A stretch of 64,000 bases of DNA from Promethearchaeota archaeon (GCA_019894735.1 JAGXOB010000001.1:59238-123237), one strand, 5' to 3'. Shown: positions 1-8,723, counted from the first letter of the stretch. Numbers and translations are program-made. The notes: generated by a model from the sequence alone, not told the origin.

Positions 1-22
1 AAAGGAAATATATTGACTGATT

Positions 23-178
23 ATGACGTCATTAGGTAACGAATTAAAAGATGAAATCAAAAAAGGTGTTACGCTCCAAAAGGTAGACGAGGAAGACATG
101 AAACAACGCGAAGAAGAGAAAAAGAAACGAATGGAAGAATTAGAAAAAGTCAAAGAAGCCTTAGGAGCAAAAGATTAA
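23..178 (+). CDS. Small WH2-like protein, 51 aa (putative actin-monomer binder)
   Basis: Complete ORF; an in-frame TGA at 14-16 excludes a longer start. Residues 4-21 (LGNELKDEIKKGVTLQKV) fit the WH2 pattern: an amphipathic helix with Leu8 and Ile12, a Gly, then a Leu-x-Lys-Val segment, followed by acidic residues. The remainder is a highly charged helix. In eukaryotes WH2 motifs bind actin monomers in the cytosol (WASP, WASH, thymosin-like proteins). Asgard archaea have actin, profilin and gelsolin, so a free-standing WH2 peptide is plausible. The motif is short and could be chance in a charged helix. A T-rich terminator follows and Pelota lies downstream. Confidence 0.6.
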   Translation: MTSLGNELKDEIKKGVTLQKVDEEDMKQREEEKKKRMEELEKVKEALGAKD

Positions 179-224
179 ATTTTTTGTGTTTTTCGTATTT
201 TATTATTTTTTTCTTTATTTTTCG
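179..224 (+). terminator. T-rich archaeal terminator
   Basis: Several T runs follow the stop of the small WH2-like gene directly, with no strong hairpin. This is the usual form of an archaeal intrinsic terminator and separates that gene from Pelota. Confidence 0.45.
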
Positions 225-312
225 TCAGAAAGCAGACTTAGATACTATTTATCTTCTTGTTTATACTATACTTATTAATACACATTAATTATACAAATTT
301 GAAATTGGGAGT

Positions 313-1398
313 TTGACACTGCAGTTGAAAATTCTGGAAATAGATACAAAAAATGAAATTGTATCATTAAGAACTGAAGATTTAAACGATTTATGGACGC
401 TATATAACGTTATTGATAAAGATGATGAGGTATTAGCTAGAACTCACAGACGAATTGTATTAAAGGAAGGCTCTAAGGGAGAAAGAAAACAAATGACTCT
501 GAAACTAAAGGTTGAATCTATCTCTTTTCACGAATTTACAAATAGATTAAGAGTAAAAGGGACAATATTAGAGGGACCTGAAGATTTCGTGACTTATGGA
601 ACATACCATACGCTCAATATAGAACCTGGACAAAAATTAACTATTAAAAAGGAAAAGTGGTTAAAGAGCGAAATAAAACGCCTTAAAAAATCATCTGCAT
701 TTGAGACAGATTTTAATATGTTAATGATAGCAATCGAAACAGGATTAGCTACTATAGCCCTTATAACAAACTTCAGTCATAATAGGATAGCTACAATTAA
801 AAAAAACATACCGGGTAAAAGATACGAACAATCATATAGAAATAAAGCTTACGAAGAATTTTTTAGCGATGTAAGTGGAATTCTAAGCGAAAAGATAAAG
901 AGCGTAAAAATAAATACCATAATAATTTGTGGTCCTGGAAGTACGAAGGATCGTTTTGATCAATATATTAAAGAAAAAGCCCAAATACATAATTTACCTA
1001 AAATTTATTGCATTCAAGCTGGTTCCGGAACGGAAAGTGCCATTTTAGAAACATTGAAATCGAAAGAATTACAAAGTTTAAAAGAAAATGTAAAAGTTTT
1101 ACTGGAAACCGAGAAAATTGAAGAGATAATGCAATTATTTGCCACAAATTCCGACCTTATCGCCATTGGATTTGACGAGATTTCTAACGCAATTGAAAAA
1201 GGTGCCGTAAAAGAATTGTTTTGCGCCGATATTTTAATAAGGGGGGCTTTAAAAGAAAAGAAATTACAAATCGAGCGTATTTTAAATGGAGTTGAAAAGG
1301 TGGGGGGAATAATTCATATTTTAAGTAGTGAACACCCAACTGGACAGCAAATAATTGATTTAGGGTCTCTCGTTGCTATTTTAAGGTATAAAATTTAG
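313..1398 (+). CDS. pelA: mRNA surveillance protein Pelota (Dom34)
   Basis: 361 aa, normal for archaeal Pelota. In the family it recognises stalled ribosomes, mimics eRF1 and, with aEF1A/ABCE1, releases the subunits in no-go/non-stop rescue. The N-terminal Sm-like domain (about 1-130) has the typical LWTLYNVI region and a later basic stretch. The central eRF1-like domain (about 135-260) includes IIICGPGSTKDRF, and the C-terminal domain contains the TGQQIIDLGSLVAILRY end typical of Pelota. The GGQ of eRF1 is absent, as expected. The start is a TTG at 313. A radical SAM gene follows after 31 nt, possibly co-transcribed. Confidence 0.93.
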   Translation: MTLQLKILEIDTKNEIVSLRTEDLNDLWTLYNVIDKDDEVLARTHRRIVLKEGSKGERKQMTLKLKVESISFHEFTNRLRVKGTILEGPEDFVTYGTYHTLNIEPGQKLTIKKEKWLKSEIKRLKKSSAFETDFNMLMIAIETGLATIALITNFSHNRIATIKKNIPGKRYEQSYRNKAYEEFFSDVSGILSEKIKSVKINTIIICGPGSTKDRFDQYIKEKAQIHNLPKIYCIQAGSGTESAILETLKSKELQSLKENVKVLLETEKIEEIMQLFATNSDLIAIGFDEISNAIEKGAVKELFCADILIRGALKEKKLQIERILNGVEKVGGIIHILSSEHPTGQQIIDLGSLVAILRYKI

Positions 1399-1429
1399 AA
1401 CTCCAAAACAAATAATTTGTGTCTCTAAA

Positions 1430-2467
1430 ATGAATGAAGTTATTAAATACATCGACATTAAATCAGAAATACCCTTAATGGGTGTAGATTTTCTGGGTAT
1501 AATTGATAGAGGGACAAATATTATCGAGCTTAAACCTCTGACTCAATGTAATTTACGATGTAAGTATTGTTTTGTCAGTTCTGGTGATTATAACACCAAC
1601 TTTGTTGTTAACTCACAGTATCTCGTTGAAAAAGTCAAAGAACTCGCCAAAATAAAGGGGAATCACGATCTTGAAATTCACCTTGCTCCCTACGGTGAAA
1701 TACTACTTTATAATGAATTATTTAATTTACTAAAAGACCTTTCAGAAATCAAAGGTATATCAACCATTTCAATGCAAAGCAATGGGTTGTTGCTTTCAAA
1801 AAAAATTATTGAAAAATTAAAAGAAACCGATCTTACAAGAATTAATATCAGCCTCAATAGCTTAAAAGAAGAAACTGACTGTTACTTATGTAATTGTACG
1901 CACTATGATGTGAACAAACTACTGAAAAATATATATACTCTATTGAAGGGAAACATTCAAGTTTTAGTTGCACCAGTTTGGTTTCCAGGAGAAAATGAAA
2001 AGGATATTGAAGATATAATAGAGTTAGTCCTCAAAATAAGAGGGGAGGGATTTTCTAAGCAACAAATTCAAATTGGCATCCAGAAATATTTAATTTATAA
2101 GACGGGTAGAACGCTAAAAAAAATTAAACCAAAATCGTGGGATTATTTTTATTTACAATTAACTCGGTTAGAAAAGAAATACGGGATAAAATTGAAACTT
2201 GGACCAAATGATTTTGGTATTCATAAGAGAACTCAAAGCTCCAATTTAGATCTTAAAAAAGACGACCTTATAAAAGCCAAAATCGTCTCAAGGGGAAGGT
2301 GGATGAACGAATGTATTGGAAGAATTAACGATAGTCATGGAATCAAAATTTTATTGAAAAAACCAATCGTCTTTTCTGAAGAACTAATTGGAAAAGTTAT
2401 AGTAGCAAAAATTATTAAAGCAAACTATAGAGATAATATCCTAACTGCTTTATTTCCTTACAACTAA
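1430..2467 (+). CDS. Radical SAM protein with C-terminal beta-barrel-like region
   Basis: 345 aa. The CxxxCxxC [4Fe-4S] motif is in TQCNLRCKYCF (about residues 37-47). A radical SAM TIM barrel follows, with an SMQSNG-type segment and a substrate-binding part to about residue 260. The last ~80 residues look like a small beta-barrel, possibly TRAM/OB-like (KAKIVSRGRWMNECIGRI ending near LTALFPYN), as in some RNA-modifying enzymes. The substrate cannot be read from the sequence. The location beside Pelota is compatible with a translation or RNA role. The gene is intact and starts with ATG. Confidence 0.8.
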   Translation: MNEVIKYIDIKSEIPLMGVDFLGIIDRGTNIIELKPLTQCNLRCKYCFVSSGDYNTNFVVNSQYLVEKVKELAKIKGNHDLEIHLAPYGEILLYNELFNLLKDLSEIKGISTISMQSNGLLLSKKIIEKLKETDLTRINISLNSLKEETDCYLCNCTHYDVNKLLKNIYTLLKGNIQVLVAPVWFPGENEKDIEDIIELVLKIRGEGFSKQQIQIGIQKYLIYKTGRTLKKIKPKSWDYFYLQLTRLEKKYGIKLKLGPNDFGIHKRTQSSNLDLKKDDLIKAKIVSRGRWMNECIGRINDSHGIKILLKKPIVFSEELIGKVIVAKIIKANYRDNILTALFPYN

Positions 2468-2566
2468 TTAGCATTTAAAAAGGCTAAATATTATAATAAT
2501 GAATTTACATAAGAATTATATCGAATATTACTATTAAAGAATTGATAATTAATTCGTTTTGTATAA

Positions 2567-2950
2567 CTTTTTTCTTATCGTGATCAAGCAGAAATTAGTA
2601 TTAGAGAGTTTTGTCGAAATAAAATAAATGAAGATTCTTTAGATATTATAACCAATCAATACAGTGTAAGAAAAAAAATGGATTTGTTTTTACATAACTT
2701 AGCATTTCATGCACTAATTGACGAATGGAGCGACGAACATTTATTTAGATATGCAACCAGCTTTGAAATCCTCAGTAAAGAAAATATAGATAATCGTATA
2801 AAATTTTTAAGTGATCCTGTACATGCTACAACTGCTTTTTCGTACTCAATAGGCCGTAATCTAATTATTGATAAATACAGTGAATTTCCCTCAATGGATA
2901 ATTTTTTTGACCTTCTCACCAAACCAGTTCTTCCTTCTGATTTAATATAG
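2567..2950 (+). pseudogene. Probable C-terminal remnant of an unrecognised gene
   Basis: The frame is open from 2567, just after a TAA at 2564-2566, to the stop at 2950. The only good ATG (2678) gives 90 aa, but the 37 codons upstream of it also read as ordinary protein (YRDQAEISIREFCRNKI region). This suggests the 3' end of a longer helical protein whose 5' part has been lost. No usable Shine-Dalgarno lies before the ATG. The family is not recognised. Alternatively it is a real small protein starting at 2678. The flanking DNA is AT-rich and gene-poor, which fits decay. Confidence 0.4.
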
Positions 2951-3380
2951 AGTAATTTCTCCTTCTTTTTATAGGACTTTAAATAATTTTTTTGAATTAA
3001 ATTATTGATTCAAAATAATAATAAAAGAAGTGAAGATAAATGCCTGGTCAAGCGGAAACATTTCCTTAATTAAATTTATTTACAAGTTATATTTTTTTCT
3101 TTTCTTTTTTCTTAAAACTTCAACGTCTGTTAGCGATATAATGAATTAAGGAGATTAACCAAGATAAATAAATATATAATGCTTAGGAATTGTCCGAAGA
3201 AGATGAATTCAATTCAATTAATTAATAAGAATTCTTGAACTCTCTATTATATTAAATATAGGTTATTTTGTTTAAGTATTAATGTGAGACATGCATAAAT
3301 TCATTTGAAAGTTTAAGCTGATGTTTTCAATTTTATAGTGAACAATACTATTCATTAATTCGGGAACTAATTCATAAAAC
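2951..3380. other. Gene-free stretch
   Basis: About 430 bases with no coding signal on either strand. An 8-bp perfect inverted repeat (TTTTGAAT 2990-2997 / ATTCAAAA 3008-3015, 10-nt loop) could end transcription of the upstream remnant. A T/C-rich tract lies around 3090-3112. A short reading frame beginning ATGCCTGGTCAAGCG near 3040 stops after nine codons. I see no tRNA fold or repeat array. Confidence 0.5.
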
Positions 3381-3390
3381 GCTTATATAT
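3381..3390 (+). promoter_or_regulatory. TATA box for the nuclease gene
   Basis: GCTTATATAT is preceded by an A-rich BRE-like segment (AAAAC) and lies about 32-41 nt before the GTG at 3422. This predicts transcription starting roughly 5-15 nt before the start codon, i.e. a nearly leaderless mRNA. Confidence 0.5.
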
Positions 3391-3421
3391 TCTTTATTCT
3401 AGTTAATAACAAATTAATTTA

Positions 3422-4711
3422 GTGAAAGTAATAATGAATATTCAAAATAAAAGTACAAGTCCAAAAGAATGTTCTAGGATAGTTTACTCAGAAATCGATG
3501 TTAGATATTGGATAGAACAGTATAAAAATTATAAGAGTTTCATCAGAGTGCAAGATCATTTACGAGATGTGCGTAAAAATGTGCCTGGAATCTCAACTCT
3601 TAAAAATAGAATAAAAAAATTGATAGGAAAGGAAGAATACAAAAAACTTGTGAAAAAATATACTTACAATGATGCAAAAATAATTGTTACACAGATCGGT
3701 ATTACTAAAACTGGAAAACCTGGAAAAATATTGTCTAATCCTGAGGAATTAAATGGCGTTAAATCAAAATTAAAAATCAAATGTGGAAAATGTAATCACT
3801 CTTGGACAGCTAGGTTAGATGCATTACTGCATAATAATAGTTGGTGTCCAAATTGTGCTGTAAAAGATCGTGTAGAAAATCAAAGAGGTTCAGTCAGAGA
3901 TCATCAAAAAATAATAACGAAAAAAGATGGAAAATTGATCAAGGTTCAATACGAGGATACTAAAAAAAAACTATTCAATCAACGAGCAAGATTTGAAATT
4001 GAATGTAAAAACGGTCATAGATTTAATATCAATGGTAGCAATTTAAAACAGGGGAAATGGTGTAAGGAATGTAGCTACCGTATTATAGGTGAAAAAAATA
4101 GAGGATCGTTCCAACCTATTCAAAAACTTATTGAAAAAAGGGGTGGTCAATGCCTTACTAAACCAGAGGAATACAAAAACCAGCATCAAAAATTAAAAAT
4201 TCAATGCAATAAAGACCACATATTTGAAAGAAGACCAACTAATCTAAAAAGAGGTGACTGGTGCCCTGTTTGTTCTCAAGGAAAATTTGAGAAAACCTGT
4301 CGGAGATTTTTCGAAGAAATGTTTCAAGACGAATTTCCAAAAGATAAACCAAAATGGTTAGTAAATTCTCGAGGAAATCAAATGGAATTAGATGGGCATA
4401 ATAAAAGTTTAAACTTAGCATTTGAGGCTCAAGGAGAGCAGCATTATCGCGCCGTATCACACTTTAATCAGACATTAAAGGACCTAAAACATAGAATTGA
4501 AGATGATTCAACGAAATTAGAACTCTGTAAACAAAATAATGTAATTTTAATACAGGTACCTTATTATGTGCATCCTAATAAGTTACAACATTATATAACT
4601 GAAAAATTTGAACACCTTTCAAATAAAAAATTACCTATGATTCCGAAAATAGACTACAATAAATTTTACAATACTGAAGATAATCAAAAAAAGATGGATA
4701 ATTTTTTATAG
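3422..4711 (+). CDS. Treble-clef repeat protein with PD-(D/E)XK-like nuclease domain and PIP box
   Basis: 429 aa. The N-terminal ~80 residues are helical and probably DNA-binding. Three zinc-finger repeats follow (about 118-147, 195-218 and 258-285), each with LKI/FEIxC, CxxGH- or CNH-like residues and a closing WCPNC/WCKEC/WCPVC. The C-terminal domain has MELDG (about 321), FEAQGEQHY (about 337) and a downstream D..K..LC then VILIQVPY. This resembles Vsr-like/PD-(D/E)XK nucleases fused to treble clefs, best known from giant viruses and phages. The protein ends in QKKMDNFL, a good PCNA-binding PIP box. It may be a DNA repair or selfish nuclease; the gene stands alone and may have been acquired. 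GTG 3422 or ATG 3434 could start it. Confidence 0.65.
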   Translation: MKVIMNIQNKSTSPKECSRIVYSEIDVRYWIEQYKNYKSFIRVQDHLRDVRKNVPGISTLKNRIKKLIGKEEYKKLVKKYTYNDAKIIVTQIGITKTGKPGKILSNPEELNGVKSKLKIKCGKCNHSWTARLDALLHNNSWCPNCAVKDRVENQRGSVRDHQKIITKKDGKLIKVQYEDTKKKLFNQRARFEIECKNGHRFNINGSNLKQGKWCKECSYRIIGEKNRGSFQPIQKLIEKRGGQCLTKPEEYKNQHQKLKIQCNKDHIFERRPTNLKRGDWCPVCSQGKFEKTCRRFFEEMFQDEFPKDKPKWLVNSRGNQMELDGHNKSLNLAFEAQGEQHYRAVSHFNQTLKDLKHRIEDDSTKLELCKQNNVILIQVPYYVHPNKLQHYITEKFEHLSNKKLPMIPKIDYNKFYNTEDNQKKMDNFL

Positions 4712-4794
4712 CTTGAATCTCCATTAATTATTTATCAGAAGGATTTATAATAATTATAATAATATATTTCAATATATAGGAGATTTACAAAGTC

Positions 4795-5418
4795 ATGAGC
4801 CCTATAATTACGCATCAAGATGAGCTCGAACTCGCCAGTGCTGAGAAGGAGCTAGTCTCACAAATAAATAAATTAGCGAAAGCTCAGAGGGTATTAATCG
4901 ATTCTCAAAAAAAATATGCTGATAATTTAAGAAAAGCAAATTTAGCCCGGGATATGTTAAATAGAACTTTTAGAGATGTATTGAAACAAATGCAAACTCT
5001 AGTAAGAGAGAGACGATCTAATATTAAAGAAGAGGAAGTAAAGTTTTTTCAAGATATTATTCACAAAAACGAGGAATATATCAATGTAAACAGTAAATAC
5101 ATTGATTCGATTAAAGATCTTGCTATAAAAAAAGATTATTTAGTGGAAAAAAAACATGAATTTGCATCAGCATTAAACGAAGTAGCAAATAAGCGAAGTG
5201 TGGTCATTAAAAAGGCCCTATCTGTTGAGAAAAAGAAGAACGATTTAATCGAAGGAGAAAAAATAAAAATCCTAGAATCCGAATTGAATGACCTTCAAAG
5301 AGATTTTGATCGTGCACGGGATGTATTACTAAAAAAAATTAGTCAATTTCTCGATGTTAAAAATGAAGTAGATGAACTCTGGGTTAATTTAAAAAACTCA
5401 GTAAATAAATCTAGTTGA
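4795..5418 (+). CDS. Coiled-coil protein, unknown function
   Basis: 207 aa, almost entirely charged amphipathic helix with heptad-like spacing and no Cys or Trp-rich core except near the end. There are no membrane segments or signal peptide. The length and long helices are compatible with a BAR-like or ESCRT-III-like helical hairpin, but no diagnostic motif is visible and no function is assigned. It has its own upstream region (TATA-like TTTATAATAAT about 45 nt before the ATG) and a strong T-run terminator after it. The next gene is the polyproline protein, so a cytoskeletal or membrane role is a neighbour-based guess. Confidence 0.6.
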   Translation: MSPIITHQDELELASAEKELVSQINKLAKAQRVLIDSQKKYADNLRKANLARDMLNRTFRDVLKQMQTLVRERRSNIKEEEVKFFQDIIHKNEEYINVNSKYIDSIKDLAIKKDYLVEKKHEFASALNEVANKRSVVIKKALSVEKKKNDLIEGEKIKILESELNDLQRDFDRARDVLLKKISQFLDVKNEVDELWVNLKNSVNKSS

Positions 5419-5426
5419 AAGTAGTC

Positions 5427-5448
5427 TTTTTTTTTAATTTTTTTTTTT
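5427..5448 (+). terminator. Poly-T terminator
   Basis: T9, AA, T11 starts 9 nt after the stop of the coiled-coil gene. It is one of the cleanest archaeal U-tract terminators in the window. Confidence 0.65.
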
Positions 5449-5552
5449 AATTCTTTTGTAATGTATGAGCTTAAATTTATTAAATAGTTCAAATATATAC
5501 TTATTAGAAAATTGATAGGATAAATCGTCATAATTAAAATAGAGAGAGTAAA

Positions 5553-5981
5553 ATGGCAGAAGAATTCGCAAATTTCATGCAAGAGACTAAAAAGGCTCCA
5601 CTTGAAGAGAAATTGAACGCTTTTGGAGATATCGTTGAAAGGATGATGTCTGTAATCCTTAGGATACCAGATTTAGTAGATCAGTCTTTAGCAGGCGTCG
5701 GACAAAGAATAGCAGCATTAGAATCACGAATTACTACTATGAATAATGAAGTTTCCGCGTTAAGAACAAGGGGAACCGGAGCATCTCCAGTTATTGCATC
5801 GCCTTCAGCACCTGCTAGTGCACCACCGCCATCGGCTGGACCCCCTGGCGGACCCCCTGGCGGACCACCGCCCCCACCTGGAGGACCTGGGGCAGCGCGT
5901 CCTGCAAGCCCAGTGAGCTTGAGAGGTGCTATAATGGGTGAATTAAAGCAATTATTTTCAAAAAGAGCCCAGTCAGGATAG
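5553..5981 (+). CDS. Coiled-coil/polyproline protein resembling WASH subunit CCDC53
   Basis: 142 aa. Residues about 10-75 form a helical coiled coil; the stretch SLAGVGQRIAALESRIT resembles the CCDC53/HSBP1-type trimeric coiled coil (human CCDC53 has EKLADLSLRIQQIE at this place). Residues about 80-118 are Ala/Pro/Gly-rich with a PPPPP-type core, a candidate ligand for profilin or SH3-like domains. The tail (SLRGAIMGELKQLFSKR) is a basic amphipathic helix with slight WH2 likeness. This order recalls actin nucleation-promoting factors. The homology is by eye, not by search. A promoter probably lies in the AT-rich gap after the poly-T terminator; the SD-like GAGAG precedes ATG 5553. Confidence 0.6.
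   Translation: MAEEFANFMQETKKAPLEEKLNAFGDIVERMMSVILRIPDLVDQSLAGVGQRIAALESRITTMNNEVSALRTRGTGASPVIASPSAPASAPPPSAGPPGGPPGGPPPPPGGPGAARPASPVSLRGAIMGELKQLFSKRAQSG
5838..5873 (+). repeat. 12-bp tandem repeat encoding Gly-Pro-Pro-Gly
   Basis: GGACCCCCTGGC occurs twice (5838-5849, 5850-5861), followed by a diverged third copy GGACCACCGCCC (5862-5873). It encodes the polyproline core and is a GC-rich island in AT-rich DNA, so its length may vary by slippage between strains. Confidence 0.75.
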
Positions 5982-6157
5982 TAACACTAATTTTAATTTA
6001 AATTAAATGTAATTTGCTATGCTAAATTATAGTTTCTTTGATTAATTTTTAATTATTCAATTAACTTTCTTAATTTCTTATCAAAAGATTTGATGAAATC
6101 AATTAAAATTAAAATTAAAAAACGAATATATCAATATAAGAAATTATTTGTTTTAAC

Positions 6158-7906
6158 TTGGTATATTCAGTGCAACAATCATTAGATAAAGACCCAGGAG
6201 TCACTCAAGTAAAAATAGCTCATGATTTTCAAAAACAAATATTAGAAATCCCATCTCTCATTAGAGTCCTAAACAACTACTATTACAATAAATCTGTCCT
6301 CCAAACGAACTTGAAACCTTTAGCGCTAAAAAGGTTTAAAGAGGGCCTAAAAACAATAGAAAAGGATAACGATTGGCTCAATACTCTTCCTACTACTTTA
6401 AACATCTTAAGTGAGGATATTCTACATAAAAGAGACATTTTTCGATTTCCTGATAGCATAATATTATTTGAAGCTTGGATGAATTTGGGATTTAACGCGC
6501 TGTATCCTAGATTAGCACTTCATTATAAATTTCCCGGACTCCTAAAAGGTGAAAAAACAAGACACGTGTTCCAATTTACATTTTCTACATCTCGAGGTTT
6601 TGGATTCCCAATTTATTTTGGACCAGAATTTTATGGGTATTTATTGACTATTGGTAAAATATTAGAACCCTTGTTTAAATGGAGCCATACAATTTGTCAT
6701 AGAGCTAATCAAGCGATTTTTTTAGTCGGTAAGAAATACGGGATTAAAAGGCATCATCCCGGAGAATTTGAATCAGTAATTATTTCAGAATACGAAAATA
6801 ATATGTTTAAAGGAACCGACACTCTTTTACATGGTTACTTTACCCAAGATCCCAAAAAACTAGGTGTGTATTCAAATTTAGATGAAACTTTGGAAAATAT
6901 TATGTTTTCTTATTCTATTGGAGATCACGCAATGAATATAGAAAAAAGAGTCCAGAAACCGTCAATAAACATACCTCTAATGACTCACGACTACATTGTT
7001 AAAAAGTATAATGTCAATTTCTATAAATATTTAAAGAATCTAATAGCTATAAAAAACCTATTAATCAAGAAGATTTTACTATATAAAAAGCAAAGAAAAG
7101 AGTATATCAGCAATTTAAAAAGAATAGAAAGAATTAAATTTAGAATTGATCAATCTAAAACTTTTTCTGTTCCCAGCTTGAAACTTTCTCAGAGATATTC
7201 TAAGATTCAAGAATATTCGCTTCATGTTAAACTTATGGAACGACTTATGGAAATGTTATGGACCTCACCATTATATACCCATACTATTCATTACCCTATA
7301 AAGGAGGAATTTGATCCTCAAAAAACTTCAGAAAATAGAGACATTACCAATTTTGAAAATACATCAATAGATTCAATTTTTTTACTCTATATAACACATT
7401 TTGAGAAAAATAACGATTTTATTTTTAAAGAATTAGATGTTTTAAATGAACTAGAAAATCTTAGGGATATTATGGGAACTATGTGGCTATATTTTAAAGA
7501 AAAGCATTTTAATTATGCTTTAAAAAAATTAAACACACTTTCAACATTATCGTTAGATAATTACGATTATAATAAGATCGTAAACGAATATATAAACAAC
7601 CTTGTACCAATTTTTTCAATTTATGAAATTTTCAATAGATCTCTTTCAGAATCTGTTTATCCCGAATCTATTCCCCAAACTAAACGATTAGGGGCTTATT
7701 TGGCAAGTATTCTCACTTCGAGGTTTAATCCTTTTGGTGTGAATTTAATGAATCTTTTTAATAAACTAGCGTTTTATAATTGGAGCTATTTCATTTTAAA
7801 AAGAAAGCTTAATCGAACTCGCTTCTTTAATACCCTCTTTAAACTTCCTATATGGAAGTATATCCCTCAGAATATTGTAAAAAAAATATTAGACTCTGAA
7901 TTTTAA
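6158..7906 (+). CDS. Large conserved-looking protein of unknown function
   Basis: 582 aa and not recognised. The N-terminal half is globular with many aromatic residues (FTFSTSRGFGFPIYFGPEFYG near 135-155; ICHRANQAIFLVGKKYG near 180-200). It has several His residues (HHPGEFE) but no clear metal motif. The middle is basic and helical (about 290-350) and the C-terminal third is helical with weakly hydrophobic stretches near 510-570 but no confident membrane span. The start is TTG 6158 or GTG 6170. It is followed convergently by the Elf1-like gene 30 nt away. Codon use looks like its neighbours. Confidence 0.6.
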   Translation: MVYSVQQSLDKDPGVTQVKIAHDFQKQILEIPSLIRVLNNYYYNKSVLQTNLKPLALKRFKEGLKTIEKDNDWLNTLPTTLNILSEDILHKRDIFRFPDSIILFEAWMNLGFNALYPRLALHYKFPGLLKGEKTRHVFQFTFSTSRGFGFPIYFGPEFYGYLLTIGKILEPLFKWSHTICHRANQAIFLVGKKYGIKRHHPGEFESVIISEYENNMFKGTDTLLHGYFTQDPKKLGVYSNLDETLENIMFSYSIGDHAMNIEKRVQKPSINIPLMTHDYIVKKYNVNFYKYLKNLIAIKNLLIKKILLYKKQRKEYISNLKRIERIKFRIDQSKTFSVPSLKLSQRYSKIQEYSLHVKLMERLMEMLWTSPLYTHTIHYPIKEEFDPQKTSENRDITNFENTSIDSIFLLYITHFEKNNDFIFKELDVLNELENLRDIMGTMWLYFKEKHFNYALKKLNTLSTLSLDNYDYNKIVNEYINNLVPIFSIYEIFNRSLSESVYPESIPQTKRLGAYLASILTSRFNPFGVNLMNLFNKLAFYNWSYFILKRKLNRTRFFNTLFKLPIWKYIPQNIVKKILDSEF

Positions 7907-7936
7907 AAACATCTTAAAAACGAGGAATTGAATAAT

Positions 7937-8518
7937 TTAAAATTCAAGAAAGCCAGGGTCATCAAAAATATCTTCAATTTTCTTTTCTTTTTTCATATCG
8001 CTTTCTTCGTGTTCTGTAAATAAAGATTCATCGTCAGTTTTAATTCCCTTTTCTAATTCTAACGTATCTAATTGAAGTAATGCGTCTTTTTCTAGCCTTT
8101 TATATTCTTCCGCTTTAATTTTCCATTTATTTACTTCATCGAGATTAACATTATCTTCGTCTTCTAAGGCTTCAGCAGCTTTAGCTTTACAAATATCAGT
8201 CAAAATTGAAAAAGATAAAGCTAATTCCCCCCATTCGTTCTTTTTTTTTAGCTTCTCGATTCGCTTTTCTAATCTCTGAAGTTCTTGATCGGCATAATGG
8301 ATATCGATAAAATCTCCAAAAGCATCAACAGGTTCTGATATCGAATTAACAAGAACATCCTTCGTTAAACCGCAATGGCCACATTTTACAGTAGCAATCG
8401 CGCTCTTTCTAATATTTTCCACTTTGACAGACTTTTCACCACAATTTGGGCAGGTGAAAATCTTTGGTACTTTCTTAACTCTTTTGTAAGATTGTTGCTT
8501 TCTTTTTCTTCTTCCCAT
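7937..8518 (-). CDS. Elf1-like transcription elongation factor with C-terminal extension
   Basis: 193 aa. The N-terminus MGRRKRK followed by a basic tail, then CPNC...CGHCG zinc ribbon (about residues 23-50) and the conserved ISEPVDAFGDFID segment, matches the eukaryotic Elf1/archaeal Elf1 family, which binds RNA polymerase in elongation and, in eukaryotes, aids passage through chromatin. Normal Elf1 is about 80-110 aa. Here about 110 extra residues form a charged coiled coil (QRLEKRIEKLKKKNEWGELA...) ending in an acidic tail (IEDIFDDPGFLEF). The start is clear at ATG 8518. It diverges from the eight-gene operon. Confidence 0.78.
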   Translation of the reverse strand: MGRRKRKQQSYKRVKKVPKIFTCPNCGEKSVKVENIRKSAIATVKCGHCGLTKDVLVNSISEPVDAFGDFIDIHYADQELQRLEKRIEKLKKKNEWGELALSFSILTDICKAKAAEALEDEDNVNLDEVNKWKIKAEEYKRLEKDALLQLDTLELEKGIKTDDESLFTEHEESDMKKEKKIEDIFDDPGFLEF

Positions 8519-8723
8519 CGAAATTCAAGCTCTAAACATTTTTGTTTTATTTATTGAGTTCCTCATTAAATAAATAATTAGAAATCAAAACTAAAAAATT
8601 TTCGCTTTTTTGATTGTAGAATAGAGGAAACCGAAAGATTTTTTAGGAATGATTAATTAATTCACTTACTCTTTTTAGCTGAAATAAATGATTGATTATT
8701 ATTAATGTAAGAGGATTTTAGGT

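Noticed and set aside
2951..3421. tRNA or CRISPR-like repeat
   Set aside because: No cloverleaf with the T-arm consensus and no evenly spaced direct repeats; only a short inverted repeat at 2990-3015.
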